Positions 1-11,380 of a stretch of DNA of 64,000 nucleotides are shown here, piece by piece. The DNA is taken from contig NC_003074.8 in assembly GCF_000001735.4 (NCBI RefSeq), positions 18,607,261 to 18,671,260 on the forward strand, written 5' to 3'. Each line of letters opens with the position of its first letter. Position 1 is the stretch's first letter. The position numbers were made by a program, and so were the translations under genes. The notes beneath the pieces are model-generated. The model saw nothing but the letters and a program-made list of their open reading frames with translations, was not told the origin of the DNA and searched no databases. This DNA comes from Arabidopsis thaliana. Its lineage: Eukaryota > Streptophyta > Magnoliopsida > Brassicales > Brassicaceae.

Positions 1-1037
1 AAGCTTCAATCTTTTAACTCTTTTATAAAAAGACTCACCATAAATGTTGTCATACTTTATATTTAACGAGTGAGATTGAAAAAGTCAAACTTCGTTAAAA
101 AAAATCCTGATAAATTCTTGTTATACACTAGTAAAATAATATCCCTCTTATACTTACAAAAACATTATATTTTCTCAAGGTATAAAAATATTGCAAGTGT
201 ATACTAATTGTCTAAAACCAATTTTAATTGCAATTACGAAGTCAACATTTCTTTGTTGATGAAAACTGTATGAGCATAAATTAAAACCAATGTTTTGGGG
301 GTTCCCTTGTTTTTGCTGGTTAAAAGCTTTTTCCAGAGATTGAGAGCGAGACGTAAATTGGGAAATGTCAAAGCAACGCTGTAACTAATCTTAAAGCTGT
401 GAACTGGCCATGTGTTTGCTTATTTTGAAATCTACAAAACTCTTATAAAAAGACTCTAATAAATGCTTCTAGTTTATACTATATCCAACGTGTGAGATTT
501 GAATTTGATTAATTAATTTATTCTTTTTCTGCATTTCAACTCCAAAACTCTCATTAAAAAAGGAAAAACTATGTACTCTTAATAAATTTGTCGACTCTCA
601 TATATAGCTTGTAGTATATATATATATATTCAATAACTACATAAAATAAAACAAAGTCATGAGAAAAAAAATGTTACCAAAGTTCAACTATTAACTGATT
701 TCATTTTTCATGTAAAACTAACAATTATTAGGAGACGAAACAAAACAAAACAAACTGTACATCCAGAATATTAAATGCAAATCTTTTTTTTAAAAGTTAT
801 TGTATAACAATTTTATTTTATAAATTATAGATGTGAGTTTTATATATGATTTCTCAGACATTCGAAGAATCAACTATGAAACTAATATTACAAACAAACA
901 CACCCTTTTTTTCTTTAAACAAATCGATATGTATCGATTAATAATACAGAAGAGGAGAAGCACATTACTAACGAATTAAACTTGAAGCTGAAGTTGGTGG
1001 ATTGTGTACAGAGAAGGTGAGAGATATCTGTCTTCCA
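1..1037. repeat. Left copy of a local duplication, non-coding part
   Basis: No gene seen. The sequence from about 300 to 1037 aligns by eye, with gaps, to about 6070-7077: both have the same runs around GCAACGCTGTAACTAAT and CCATGTGTTTGCTTATTTT, then similar AT-rich sequence, in the same order and orientation. A short remnant at about 245-265 (TCTTTGTTGATGA) also matches codons near the 5' end of the second DUF247 gene on the minus strand. The block is therefore a duplicated spacer that once lay between a DUF247 gene and the 2OG oxygenase gene. Confidence 0.6.
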
Positions 1038-1342
1038 TCACATACCAAAGTTGGTCTGGACTTTACTCACGAGATGCTCTCCATAGACAGCTCTTTTGAA
1101 AACTTGGCATCCTCTTCTCCCTCCAGGGTACTTCTGTTTACATATACCCAATGGCTCCACTACCGCGTCGAAATTAGTCTGTTCATTCAAATTAAAACAT
1201 GATTCCAAATCCAACAGTGGAAAAACACACCAGAGTGTTAAAAGTTTTAAACCTCATAGAAGGATGCAACACAAACACAGTATTGATGAGAGTTATTGAT
1301 CATTCTATGAAGTGTGGATTTGTATACTCCGTGTGAAAGTAT
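1038..1342 (-). pseudogene. Orphan 3' fragment of a 2OG-Fe(II) oxygenase gene (last two exons only)
   Basis: Reading the minus strand, 1342-1253 and 1178-1038 match exons 11 and 12 of the intact oxygenase at 7078-8969, including the acceptor and donor sites and the intron between them. The first exon copy keeps [10 protein letters not shown], with the conserved iron-ligand His; the second encodes [10 protein letters not shown] and KQKYPGG and ends in TGA. Both exons remain open, with several substitutions (for example Pro to His in NNSPQ). No trace of exons 1-10 is visible upstream; sequence beyond about 1380 is unrelated. The fragment cannot make an enzyme because the HxD motif and jellyroll core are absent. 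Confidence 0.85.
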
Positions 1343-1384
1343 CTGCATTTTATGATTCCAAAAGGTTTTTCAAAAGGGTATTCA

Positions 1385-1750
1385 AGAGCAGGGCTTCCCC
1401 TGGAATTTTGGGTGCCAAATGCACCCAAAAATATTTAAGGTTATTTCAAAAGATTTTAAAAATTGAGGCCAACTAGAAAAAAATAAACAAAATTGAGACC
1501 GTTTTGTAAACAAATTTTCAGAAGAATTTCAAAAACAATTTCAAAAACATGTTTTTTGATGAGGTTCAGGACCGGCCATGTTCAAGAGAATGCGTTAAAA
1601 TTCTCACTTTCTTTCAACCAAAACAAAGAGATAGAGAGATGTGAGTGCTTGAAACAGAGAATCAAGAGAGATTGAGAGACAGAGAGTACATAGGGATATA
1701 GTTTGAGTTCGATTAGGTTACTCTGTTTGTGCCCCCTAATAAAAAACCAT
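1385..1750. mobile_element. Possible decayed hAT-like element or insertion between duplicated blocks
   Basis: This stretch interrupts the duplication and matches neither flank. It begins near CAGGGCTTCCCCTGGAATTT, which resembles the CAGGGC-type ends of some Arabidopsis hAT-related elements, and contains runs such as AAAATTGAGGCC and AAAATTGAGACC. I could not find a matching inverted terminus or target-site duplication, so the assignment is weak. Short open frames here have no recognisable content. Confidence 0.25.
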
Positions 1751-1903
1751 GTCCATTATTGCTTAGCCACCGAAATTAACCTTCTTAAACTTGTTTTTAA
1801 CAACAAAATATTATTCCAAAACCAATTTTGGATAGAAGAAAATAGGAAATGTTGAAAAACAAGAAAATGCAAACATTCCAAATTGAATGAAAAAGGACAA
1901 AAG

Positions 1904-3909
1904 TTAAGTGTTTGGCTCAAAATAAGCATAAACAGTAAAGAAACTCTCACAAAATGTGAGAAGTAGCAAAATAACTGCACCAAAAAAGGAAAAATATGCC
2001 CAAGGACTTCTAAGGTTGAGCTGGTACTTGTGTAATATGACTGCACTAAACAGACTCCACTTACGACTGTAAAAACGGTCTACACCAAGACAAAGTGGAT
2101 ATAGATAACTATCAATGGGATCGAAAACCACGTCTTGACATAATTTGTGGAACAAATCCACAACTTCAGAGTCACTCTCAAGCCAATGCTCGATGATACC
2201 ACAATATTGCAAGTATCTAACATCTTCGTTAGAATTTATTAGATTCTCCACGAAAATTATGTAGGATGTTATCTGTTTGGTTGAGTCGATATGGCATTGC
2301 TCAAAAGCTATAAGATTTGACAAGAGAGACTTGGTACCTACAATAAATATGAAAGAGGTTCGTATGTTTAATTTTAATAATGTGATGGTTCTGTAGATAA
2401 ATTTTTGGTTTTAAAGAGAACATATGTGGGAAAGGAAGGAATAAAAGAGTAGGAAAGAAAATAAAATAAAAGTTCTAACTTACCATCATGGGGTTCTCTA
2501 GGAAAAATAATGTATACGCCTAAATGGCTAATCATTCCGAATTGGTGAAATAGGCAACAATTGATGTCAGTCTATTTACTTTAGCGACTTGTGGGAAAAA
2601 TCTGAACAAAACCAATACATGTCGCTCTATTTGGTTTTGTACAAAATCATTAACATGCAGATAGGTATCACGTTTGATTCTTAGGCGACAACAATATAAG
2701 CAAAATATGATTTAAAACTAATAAAAACGAAAATGTGAACTTACCGTCATGGATAAGTAGTTTCGGTATCTCTAGACAACCGTTTTTGAATTGAATATCC
2801 CATAACCGGTCGGATTTTCTTCTTTTGAATTTTATACCGGCTTCTCTTAGTTCTGTCACGCAATGTAGCAATTTTTGTTGGCGCTTGTCCGCCACGACGG
2901 GTTTCCAGGACCATCTACGCGATAACCTTGGCTCCGGTTTCAGACTAGGCTGGAGCACACTTCGACGGAAAACATCCAGACAGTGCAACTCTTCCTTGTC
3001 CTTGTCAGCAATTGGGTGAAAGAATTTATTGTTGTTTTCTTGCGAATTCTCGATTTTGGTTGATGGCATATAAGTTGGCATCAAAGGAAGTTGATTTTCC
3101 AGCATTAGCATGTCACGTCGAATCGAATGCATAGATCCTCGCATCGCGAAAACAGGGTCGTTTCGATCATAGCTACACACCAAGATAAAAAGAAAAAAGT
3201 TAAAAAAGAAATAAACGAAAGTCAACATTTAGTTTAGTCAACCGGATCTGAAATCAGTCCGGTTTAGCATAAAGCTAAATCATGCTTACCCAAGTTTCGA
3301 GAATCCTTCATAGGCTCCTCTGAAGAGATCGAGAACAAAACAGCCATCAAGAACTAGCATTTGGGTGAACTTGTTACTGCTCAAACCAATAGGACCTTCG
3401 TAGCAAGCACGAGCCCTCTCTTCGAGCTCTTTCATGGCGTCAATATACATTTCGATGCCTTGCTTGGTACGTTTCATGACCATATTGACCGCACGCCATT
3501 TGTGATAGTCCATGGGTCGGAGATGTTCGTCCCCATGGTGGTACGGACCAAGAGAGACAGTGTGAGGGAAGTAGGAATTCTTGTCGCTTTTTTGAAAGGA
3601 GAGTGGAACTCTGTAGATACAGAGCTTGTCCCAGCTAGTTGTGGCGGCGTCTCTCATTACTTGCTCCATCTTGTCTTTGATCCAAATCACCCATTCTTCC
3701 CGTGTCTCTTCAGGTTGTTGGTTTCGGGTTTGGAGTTTTTGGCGCATCATGAAGGTGAGGAAGTACCAGGTCAACATCGGTCGTAGTTGATAATTTCTTC
3801 TTGCTTTTCTTCTTATGATAATATGAGGGAAAGGAAGCTTCGGTCCAAATGGTAGCTGGGGCGGCGGCGGTGGTGGAGGTGGTGATCGTCGTTTACTAGG
3901 AACTGCCAT
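1904..3909 (-). CDS. DUF247 family membrane protein (493 aa, 3 exons)
   Basis: Exons on the minus strand are 3909-3290, 3172-2745 and 2337-1904; all junctions are GT-AG and the spliced frame is 494 codons including the stop. The protein has a Pro-rich N-terminus, then DUF247 hallmarks: KLCIYRVP, SLGPYHHG, HKWR, MLVLDGCF, ENQLPL, CLDVFRRSVL, FKNGCLEIPKLLIHDG and FEQCHI. It ends in a hydrophobic stretch (YFSFFGAVILLLLTFCESFF), a C-terminal membrane anchor typical of the family. The molecular role of most Arabidopsis members is unknown; in grasses, DUF247 genes at the S and Z loci act in self-incompatibility (established knowledge). It matches my memory of At3g50190. A truncated paralog follows at 5071-6063. 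Confidence 0.88.
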
Positions 3910-5070
3910 TTTTGTTTTGTTGAAGTATTTTAGGAGATTGAGACTTTGAGAGTGACTGGACGCTTATATTATTGGACTTGTTTTTCTGTAATGACAACTA
4001 CCAATATTGACATCTAATCATACTTATACTTAAAATGTGTTAAATAATCGTTAAACGTATTGGATAATGAATGCCTAGGCGAGCGATGTTTCTTTGACTT
4101 TTCTTCAACTACTCTTGATAGAAACAATTACTCTTATTAAAAAAAAAAAAATGTTGAGGTGCTCTTATAGAAAGACTACAAGAAAGAAAGTCTTAAAGAA
4201 AGACTACAAGAAAATAGTCTTATAAGAAAAAATGTTGAGGTGTTTCTTTCACTTTTGTAGTTTTTCTATAAAAGCATCTCATTGTGCCGTGTGCCGCGTT
4301 TCCTAAAAAATAAGAAACATTTGTAGTTAAGTATTGTTAGAACATATTACTATTTTATAAATTTGTTATCAAGTTATTTTGTGTACTACACTTTGCAAAA
4401 TGTTGTTGAATGGTAATATAATTATCAAACCACTTTTAAACTATTAATTCTGAAAATCAAATAATAAATTTATATTAAAGGATTAGATAAATTCACTTCT
4501 TTCTTTCGCTCTAAAGTAACCAAAGATTAGATGAAAAGAAGAACATGGTTGCTTAAGAACGAAGGTAGGGCTTTTGCTTCAGAACAATGTAAGAAAAATA
4601 GGGTTTCTATATTAAGTTGCAGATGATTTGAATAGAGGACAAATCCCTCTATTTATACAATATTTAGACAGTTTAAGGATATGCTAAACTTTTAATTATC
4701 TAAAGATTGAATTTTCATTCCTTCCATTTTTCGTGAGATCCTCCTTTTTTAAATGGAAGTCTTCTCTTTTTCGATTTATTCACAATCTCTCTGGTTTAAG
4801 TCGGTATTGTCGAATGTGTTAATTCATGCACCAACATAAACCACCGGTTCCACTGGTCTCATTCATAGTCTAAGACTTGATTATTCTGAGATGTTAGTTA
4901 TGCTTACCCACCAAATCAACGTTTTTAGTATTGTTTTTCAACAACATTCCAAAACCCAAAAATTACAATACCAATTTTGAAAAGAAGAAAATAGAAAATG
5001 ATGGGAAAAAAAACAGAAAAACTTAACATTCCATATTAGTAAAAACTATATAACAAAACAAAAAACAAAA
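3910..5070. other. Spacer between the two DUF247 genes
   Basis: No gene is supported. The part from about 4870 to 5070 resembles the 3' flank of the first DUF247 gene (about 1750-1903), sharing runs such as ACCAATTTTG and GAAGAAAATAG, consistent with tandem gene duplication. A foldback sequence lies at 4152-4284. The rest is AT-rich and unremarkable. Confidence 0.6.
4152..4284. repeat. Imperfect foldback (inverted repeat) of about 130 bp
   Basis: The left arm TGTTGAGGTGCTCTTATAGA followed by AAGACTACAA matches the reverse complement of the right arm (CAATGAGATGCTTTTATAGA, then AAAACTACAA). Internal direct repeats of AGACTACAAGAAA and of AAAATGTTGAGGTG are also present. It looks like a MITE-type foldback, but no clear target-site duplication was found. 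Confidence 0.5.
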
Positions 5071-6063
5071 TTAAGGGTTTGGCTTATAATAAGCATAAAT
5101 AGAAAAGAAACTCTCACATAATGTGAGAAGTAGCAGAGCAACTGCAGCAAAAAATGAAAAATATGCCCACGGATTATTAAGGTTCACCTGGTACTTGTAT
5201 ATCAAGATTCTCTTAAAAACATTCCACCTACGGTTAGAAAAACAGTCTACATCAGTAGACAGTCGAGATAGATGACTATTTTGGAGATCAAAAACTACTT
5301 CTTGACATAGCTGCTTGAACAAATTAGATTTTATACAAACATATGTGAGTAATGAATAAAAAGTAGGAAAGAAATGAAAACTTTTTAGCTTACCATCATG
5401 GATTAGTAGTTTGGGTATTTCTAGATAACCATTTTTGAATTGAATATCCCAAAACCGGTCAGTATTCCTTCTCCTGAACTTTACACCAGCTCCTCTTAGC
5501 TCTGTCACGCAATTTACCAGTTGTTGCAATCGCTTGTCCACCACATACGTATTCTTAGTCAACCTCATTAGTCTAGATCTTTGATTCGGTGTAGGATTAG
5601 ACTGGAGCAGACTCTGACGAAATACATCCAGACAGTGCAATTTGCCCTTATCGTCAAGTATGTCCAATGATTTTTCTTGCCCGTTCATGAGTTTTGGTTG
5701 GTCAACTTCGGTCAACGTCTCCATGCAGAGCTCTCCCCAGATCGTTGTGTCGTCGTCTCTATGTGCTTGATCGAGCTTGTCTCTTAACGATATTAACCAA
5801 CTGTCTCCTGTGGTCTCTTCCGACCTCTCTCCTATCACCTCGATCTCACAGAACACGGAGCAAGTCTGCTCCTGACTCTTATAGTCTTGGTCTTGACCCG
5901 GTCTGGTAATTTCCTCTGTACCTCCACATCTCTGAAGAGTCAATATTTCGGCTAAACCATGGAGGTTTTGATCTTTGACTGGTTCGGATAGTTGATTGTT
6001 GGTGAACATGTCTTTGTTGATGAGAATTGGTTGGTCATTGGAATGAACATTAACTAAATCCAT
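5071..6063 (-). CDS. Internally deleted DUF247 paralog, single open frame of 330 aa
   Basis: One uninterrupted frame from ATG at 6063 to TAA. Segments match the intact neighbour: DDTTIWGELC, KLHCLDVFRQSLLQ, DRFWDIQFKNG, EIPKLLIHDG, then KQLCQEVVFD and the hydrophobic tail PWAYFSFFAAVALLLL. Missing are the block from IYRVP through MLVLDGCF to ENQLPL (about 170 residues plus intron 1) and the first part of the last exon. The old intron-2 donor (GGTAAG after LLIHD) survives, but its acceptor is gone and the former intron is read through as KLKSFHFFPTFYS. Candidate CAG acceptors downstream would shift the frame. It may be an expressed short protein or a decaying gene that happens to remain open. 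Confidence 0.6.
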   Translation of the reverse strand: MDLVNVHSNDQPILINKDMFTNNQLSEPVKDQNLHGLAEILTLQRCGGTEEITRPGQDQDYKSQEQTCSVFCEIEVIGERSEETTGDSWLISLRDKLDQAHRDDDTTIWGELCMETLTEVDQPKLMNGQEKSLDILDDKGKLHCLDVFRQSLLQSNPTPNQRSRLMRLTKNTYVVDKRLQQLVNCVTELRGAGVKFRRRNTDRFWDIQFKNGYLEIPKLLIHDGKLKSFHFFPTFYSLLTYVCIKSNLFKQLCQEVVFDLQNSHLSRLSTDVDCFSNRRWNVFKRILIYKYQVNLNNPWAYFSFFAAVALLLLTLCESFFSIYAYYKPNP

Positions 6064-7077
6064 TGTTGGTTGAAGCTTTTTCAGGAAATTGGGAGAGATT
6101 GTAATTGTGAGATGTTTAATGCAACGCTGTAACTAATTTAAAGCTGTAACTTGGCCATGTGTTTGCTTATTTTTTCAATCAACAAAATTCTTTTAAAAAG
6201 ACTTCCTACTCTTAGATAAAGACTCTCATAAATGCTTGTAGTTTCTTTATATATTTAACGAATGAGATTTCAGTCATCCAAACTGGAATTAATTAAAAAA
6301 AAGGACTTTGTACTCTTATACAACGACTCTAATTATATATTCTTGTGGATTTGTAGTATATTCAAATTTCAACAAGTTGCAAAAAAATAAAAATACTATA
6401 CAAACTCTTATACCGAGGTGCATTTATATACACTAAAACAAAAGTCTTAAGAAAAAATCTTGATCCACATTTGTTCTGCTTGCTTCGTTTTAGACCGTTT
6501 GATCCGCTTTCTCCTTCTGAATCCAAAGTAACCAACTGTTCATCCAAAGAGATAAATGCAAATCATTTCTTCCAAAATTTTATTTATTTTATAATTTTTA
6601 AACTATAGATGCAAAATTGCAAATCATATTTTCGTGGTAGTGTTTCGGTTCAATGGTTCAGGTTTAGTATACCAGTTCCTTCTCTTTGATTTTTTTTGTT
6701 GGTGTTTATCAGCTTCTCCTTCCTAGGGCTTAGTTTTCCCTTTTTGGGTTTTAGGTAGCTGTCTTTGTCACTTTGTATGAGTTTTGTGTATCCTTTCTGA
6801 TGTTTACTGTAAATTCCAGATGACAAAAGAAGAAGAAGATGCAAATCATCTTTTTCGAAGTTTCATTATTATTTTTCCTAGCTTTTCAAATAATCAAACA
6901 TGAAACTAATATTATCAACAAACTAAATTACCTTTTTCATTTTGTTTTTTGAAGCAAATACATGTATATCCAATGATAACACAGAAGTAAAGAAGTACCT
7001 TACTATTATTACAAATCAAACTTTAAGATGAAGTTGGTGTATTGTGTACAAAGAAGGAGAGAGAGATCTGCCTTCCA
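6064..7077. repeat. Right copy of the local duplication, non-coding part
   Basis: This is the counterpart of about 300-1037. It holds no gene I can support. One stretch (6450-6547, minus strand) reads MDEQLVTLDSEGESGSN with coding-like composition but has no recognisable family and no equivalent in the left copy, so it may be a captured exon scrap. Confidence 0.5.
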
Positions 7078-8969
7078 TTACATAGCAAAGTTGGTCTGGA
7101 CTTTACTTACGAGATGCTCTCCATACACAGCTCTTTTGAAAACTTGGCATCCTCCTCTCCCTCCCGGGTACTTCTGTTTACATATATCCAATGGCTCCAC
7201 CACCGCGTCGAAGTTAGTCTGTTCATTCAAGATAAAACATTATTCCAAATCCAAATGTGGAAAACACACAAGAGTGTTGAAAGTTTATATAACCTCATAG
7301 AAGAATGCGACACAAACACGGTATTGAGGAGAGTTATTGATCACTCTATGAAGTGTGGATTCGTATACTCCGTTTGAAAGTATCTGCATTTTATGATTCC
7401 AAAAGGTTTCTCAAAATGGTATTCAAGAGAAAGGAAGTGAGATGGGAAGAACAAACCTTTAACATGTCACCGATGTTGCAAACAAACGATCCAGGGATTG
7501 GAATGGCTGATATCCACTCACCGCCCAAGTTTCTCACCTTTTCAAAGTTAAAATCTGTTAAAGAGGCAAGACCACTTCTTCACATAAACATTAAATCAAA
7601 TGAGGATCATCATAATAATATTGACCTGAAGAGCAGTTTTGTCATCATCTTGATTCACAAGAGTTAACAAGCCTGCAGAGAAAAGTGTTACCCCATTGAG
7701 ACATAAGCAAAAGTTTAACTTGATTTCACTTCAGGGTTAAACTTAATTACCATAGTCAGTGTGAGCTCCACTTGAAACATATCGTTGTAAGCAGAAGATC
7801 GGAAAAGGTTAGTTACTTGAGCTGATAAGTGAAAAAGGAGGAGAAGTAGCAGAAAGTTACCATCCAATATCATTTTCAGGTTGGCCATTTGTGAACTCAG
7901 CACCTGGATAACCAATAAGACGCATCACCCAAAAAGGATCACCAGCCATCTTTCCCTCGAACTCATAAGGTGATCCAGCAAGAGCTAAGGAGATTCCTCT
8001 CAAAATCTTTCTAGAAAGATCTGAAACCATATGAAATGAAATTACAAACTAAGAACTCTTGGAAACATAACACATAAGAAACAGAGAAATGGAAAAACAC
8101 ACCACCTGTACATAGCTTAATATACTCCTCCATCAACTCTTTAAACTCCTGAGGATTCTCTGGCCTTCAATGAAAACACCACAAAATATGATAGAAATGG
8201 TCATAAGACTAAACAACATAACCGGATAAGACATCGAATATAAATTACCACTGGTTTGGCCCTTCCATAACTTTGCCTATATCCCCATACTTCCCCTGCT
8301 TAATCTCTCTGTAACACTATCCATAAGAGAATAAAATACATCAAGAGAATTACATGGTTACATTACTAATGCCTAAAGGACACAAAACACTTACATCAAT
8401 GGCTTCATGAATATCTGGTATTCCTTTGGTCACATTTTCTCCAATTCTCTGATATCCTCTGTTCACAATAACAGAACAGTCTCAAAACTATTCGAATTTA
8501 GGGGGAAAACAATTATACACACAAACCTGTATCCAGCAGCTGGAGTCATTTTGATTTTAAGTTTCTCTTCATAAGGAAGCTTAAAGAACTCACGAGTGAT
8601 CTCTCTAACCTTGTTAATAACATCCTCTGATATTCCATGGCCTATCTGCTCAAAAATCAAATCTTTTTCAAACCCACAAAAAAGGAACACAACTTCGATT
8701 ACAAAGCTAATAAACTACACTCAAATTTGTGTACCACGTAGAAGAATCCGGCGTCCCGACAAGCTTTATCCAGTTGCTGGACAACCTCGGCCACACCGAC
8801 ATCCTCTGCCATGTCGGGATCATCACACTTGAGGAGTAAACGAGAGATGTCTGCAACATCGTCATGATCGAATTTGAGTGAAGCTTGATCAGAGAGTATA
8901 AGGAGATTTAGAAGAATTTAGGGTTTCGTTAGTACCGATGACTGGTAAAGACTTGAAGTCCGTCGCCAT
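7078..8969 (-). CDS. 2-oxoglutarate/Fe(II)-dependent dioxygenase (332 aa, 12 exons)
   Basis: Minus-strand exons: 8969-8936, 8850-8735, 8645-8527, 8458-8395, 8316-8249, 8164-8106, 8020-7861, 7770-7751, 7672-7626, 7537-7457, 7383-7294, 7218-7078. All have GT-AG borders and the sum is 999 nt. The protein starts [17 protein letters not shown], a typical DIOX_N opening, followed by DAGFFYVIGHGI and [11 protein letters not shown]. The iron ligands are H and D of CGAHTDYG and the H of STLHRV. The jellyroll continues with [22 protein letters not shown] and [11 protein letters not shown] soluble oxidative enzyme is expected; its substrate cannot be read from the sequence. It matches my memory of At3g50210. 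A telo-box-like motif (AAACCCTAAA) lies in intron 1. The 3' end has an orphan duplicate at 1038-1342. Confidence 0.93.
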
Positions 8970-10411
8970 TTCTCTCTCTATCCTTGAGAATATTCTTCAG
9001 ATCTGTAGGTGACGGCTTTCAAGATTCTTCTTGTTAAACTCTAAAATATCAAACGATGAACTTGCTATTTTTAGATTCTTTTGTTTTTGACCGAAAAAAG
9101 AAAACTTACTCAAGATTCTTTCTTTCAAGAGATTTGAATCTTTCGATTGCTACAGAAAGGAGGAGAAGTCAACGATAAGAAAAGTGAAAGAGGATGAGGA
9201 AGATTGTTATTTTGTTGTTTTGGGCTAAGAATACTAATGGGCTGTTAAGCTTAGTTAGGCCCAAGAGAGAAAATGTGTAATATGGGTTTAAATCTTAGCC
9301 AAGTACTTAAGATGGAATAGTTAAGTGTTGTTGGGGTTGTTAAGGTAAGGTTGTGTAAGGTTAGTGGCTAAGGTAAGGTTGTGTAAGTTTGCTTGCTTGC
9401 TTGTAACACTAAGGCTAATGTCTAGAGGTAAGGTAAAATAGTTGCTAAGTTTAGAGTCTAATAAGAGAATGGGTGTAGTGAGTAGAAGAAATCTAAGTAT
9501 GCAATGTGTGTGAAGTTGTTTTGTACGCAAGTATGAATGATTAAGAGGGTTAAAACATTTGAAGTTGTTATATAGTCAAGATCATTGAATCTTTCGATTG
9601 CTCTTTTTGTATTTAATGGAAAAATAATTTAGGGATCGAGATTTGAAGTTTTGGGTTTTGAAAAACAATTATCAAAATGGACTAAAAAAAAACGCTCGAT
9701 TTTTCTCTTAAGTTTTTCAGTTTAATTTTGCTTAAAAAGGAAACTTATTAATATTAATGTTTCAAAATTTTGTAATGAACTTTAATTTCTATTGTAACAG
9801 TGTAACTAGATAAAACCCGTGTAAACAGAAGGTGCAAGAAATAAATGCTATTTTAATCTATGATATGTTAGTTCTAAATCGTATTCAACACACTTTTTCT
9901 AGTTAATTTAATATTATTATTTTTTAATTCAATCTTACACATTCTATTTCGTTAATTTTAACTAAAAAAAAGATTTATTTTAGAATAGGTGTATCATGAA
10001 TAACAAAAAATCGTATCTTAACTATAGCCAAGGAAAACAAAATATATATGAAAAACGAAAATGCTTCCGATCATCATTTTATATAAAAAACTAAATAATA
10101 AATAATTATTCACACACATAAAAGCATTTTAGTTTTGAGATATTTTGTTTTAGTGTTCAGCTTGAATGAATAAAATATTGATTTTGGTTCAAAAGTTCAG
10201 TTTACATTTGGTTATATATATCCCTAGATGTTTCATCAAATTGATTGCTTTGGCCTTTGAGAAAAAAAAAAAAAAAAAAAAGAGATTAAATTAAAGTCTT
10301 CAATAAATCCAAGATCGAAAATTTACACCAGCACAAAAAGCAAAACTTCAAGGAAAAAACTTTATTTCTTACAATAAGCAAATGTACGTATGAAGTCTTC
10401 TGGCATCACTT
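8970..10411. other. Spacer between the oxygenase and IRX15
   Basis: No gene is supported. About 9320-9420 has short direct repeats of TAAGGTAAGGTTGTGTAAG. A poly-A tract lies at 10262-10281. The remainder is AT-rich sequence without recognisable elements. Confidence 0.6.
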
Positions 10412-11380
10412 TTAAGACAAAGACGAAACCGAACGTTTCTTACGACCATTGCAAAACTTTGTGCTGTTTTTATCCATCTTATCCAACACGTAGTGTGCAA
10501 GCAAATCATTAGACTCAACAAGATTCTCTCGGCACAAGAACTCATCACCACAAAGCCTCTCAACGTCTCTATAATAGTCATGCACAAACACATGCGTCTT
10601 CGGAGTCCCGCCCTTTTTGCTCCGAGCAAGAACCGCCGCCGTGAAAATCGACGACATCCTCCCCGGTCCTTCGTGAGCATCGCCACGTGGCCCGTCCACA
10701 AAGATTACATCCCAATCAACATCGTAGACATGATTAGGCAAATCATTGAGACCTAATTTACAATCTGAGAAGAGAAGATTTTGCACAGGACGACACTCGT
10801 TTCCCGCGGCTTCTTTAGCCGCGGTGACGAGCTCTCCAGCTTCGTGAGCTTTTGTCGTGTATTGAACGTCGAAAACGTCGATCTCCGGGTGGATTTCTTC
10901 GAAGTAAGCCGCGTAGTAACGATTCTCCTCGATGAACACTGTTCTACCGTTGTGGTTTAACGACTTCCAAAGGAGAGTCTCGTGTGTGAGTCCGAAAACG
11001 AGAAGATTACACGGTGGAGCGCAGCGGCGGAGGACGTCAGAGATTGATTTCATCTCTCCGTAAGACATGTGGAAACTATCGTTGGATCTTGACGCGTAGT
11101 GAAGCAAAGCGTTGATTGCACTAGTTGGTAAGTTGGAGTTGGAGATGGGAGATGATGCTGAAGGTGTGGATCCTCCGGTGACGACTGCAGCTACGGCTGC
11201 GGCGACGGAGGTGTTTTTGGAAGGGATTGTGTCTCTAGTGTAGAGAAGAGTGAGGAGAAAAACTATGGTGAAGAAAGAGACGAAAGCGAGAAGCCATAAA
11301 CGAGTCGTGCTCGTTTGTTTTTGGATGTAAGGATGAAGAAGGATTAGTTTTGTGTTCGTGTTCCCTGATCCGTTCTTCAT
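10412..11380 (-). CDS. IRX15: IRX15, DUF579 xylan biosynthesis protein
   Basis: A single exon of 322 aa from ATG at 11380. A short cytosolic N-terminus is followed by one transmembrane helix (about residues 27-47, LWLLAFVSFFTIVFLLTLL), giving a type II Golgi topology. The DUF579 domain follows, with CNLLVFGLTHETLLWKSLN, TVFIEENRYYAAYFEE, FVDGPRGDAHEGPGRM and HVFVHDYYRDVE. IRX15 and its paralog IRX15-L are established factors needed for normal glucuronoxylan chain length in secondary walls; related DUF579 proteins (GXM) are glucuronic-acid 4-O-methyltransferases, which fits the methyltransferase-like motifs. Length and motifs match IRX15 (At3g50220). It has no operon-like neighbour and long spacers on both sides. 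Confidence 0.95.
   Translation of the reverse strand: MKNGSGNTNTKLILLHPYIQKQTSTTRLWLLAFVSFFTIVFLLTLLYTRDTIPSKNTSVAAAVAAVVTGGSTPSASSPISNSNLPTSAINALLHYASRSNDSFHMSYGEMKSISDVLRRCAPPCNLLVFGLTHETLLWKSLNHNGRTVFIEENRYYAAYFEEIHPEIDVFDVQYTTKAHEAGELVTAAKEAAGNECRPVQNLLFSDCKLGLNDLPNHVYDVDWDVIFVDGPRGDAHEGPGRMSSIFTAAVLARSKKGGTPKTHVFVHDYYRDVERLCGDEFLCRENLVESNDLLAHYVLDKMDKNSTKFCNGRKKRSVSSLS

Noticed and set aside
7028-7667. Plus-strand open frames of 90-111 codons
   Set aside because: Shadows of the minus-strand oxygenase exons 9-12, which have consistent splice sites and family motifs.
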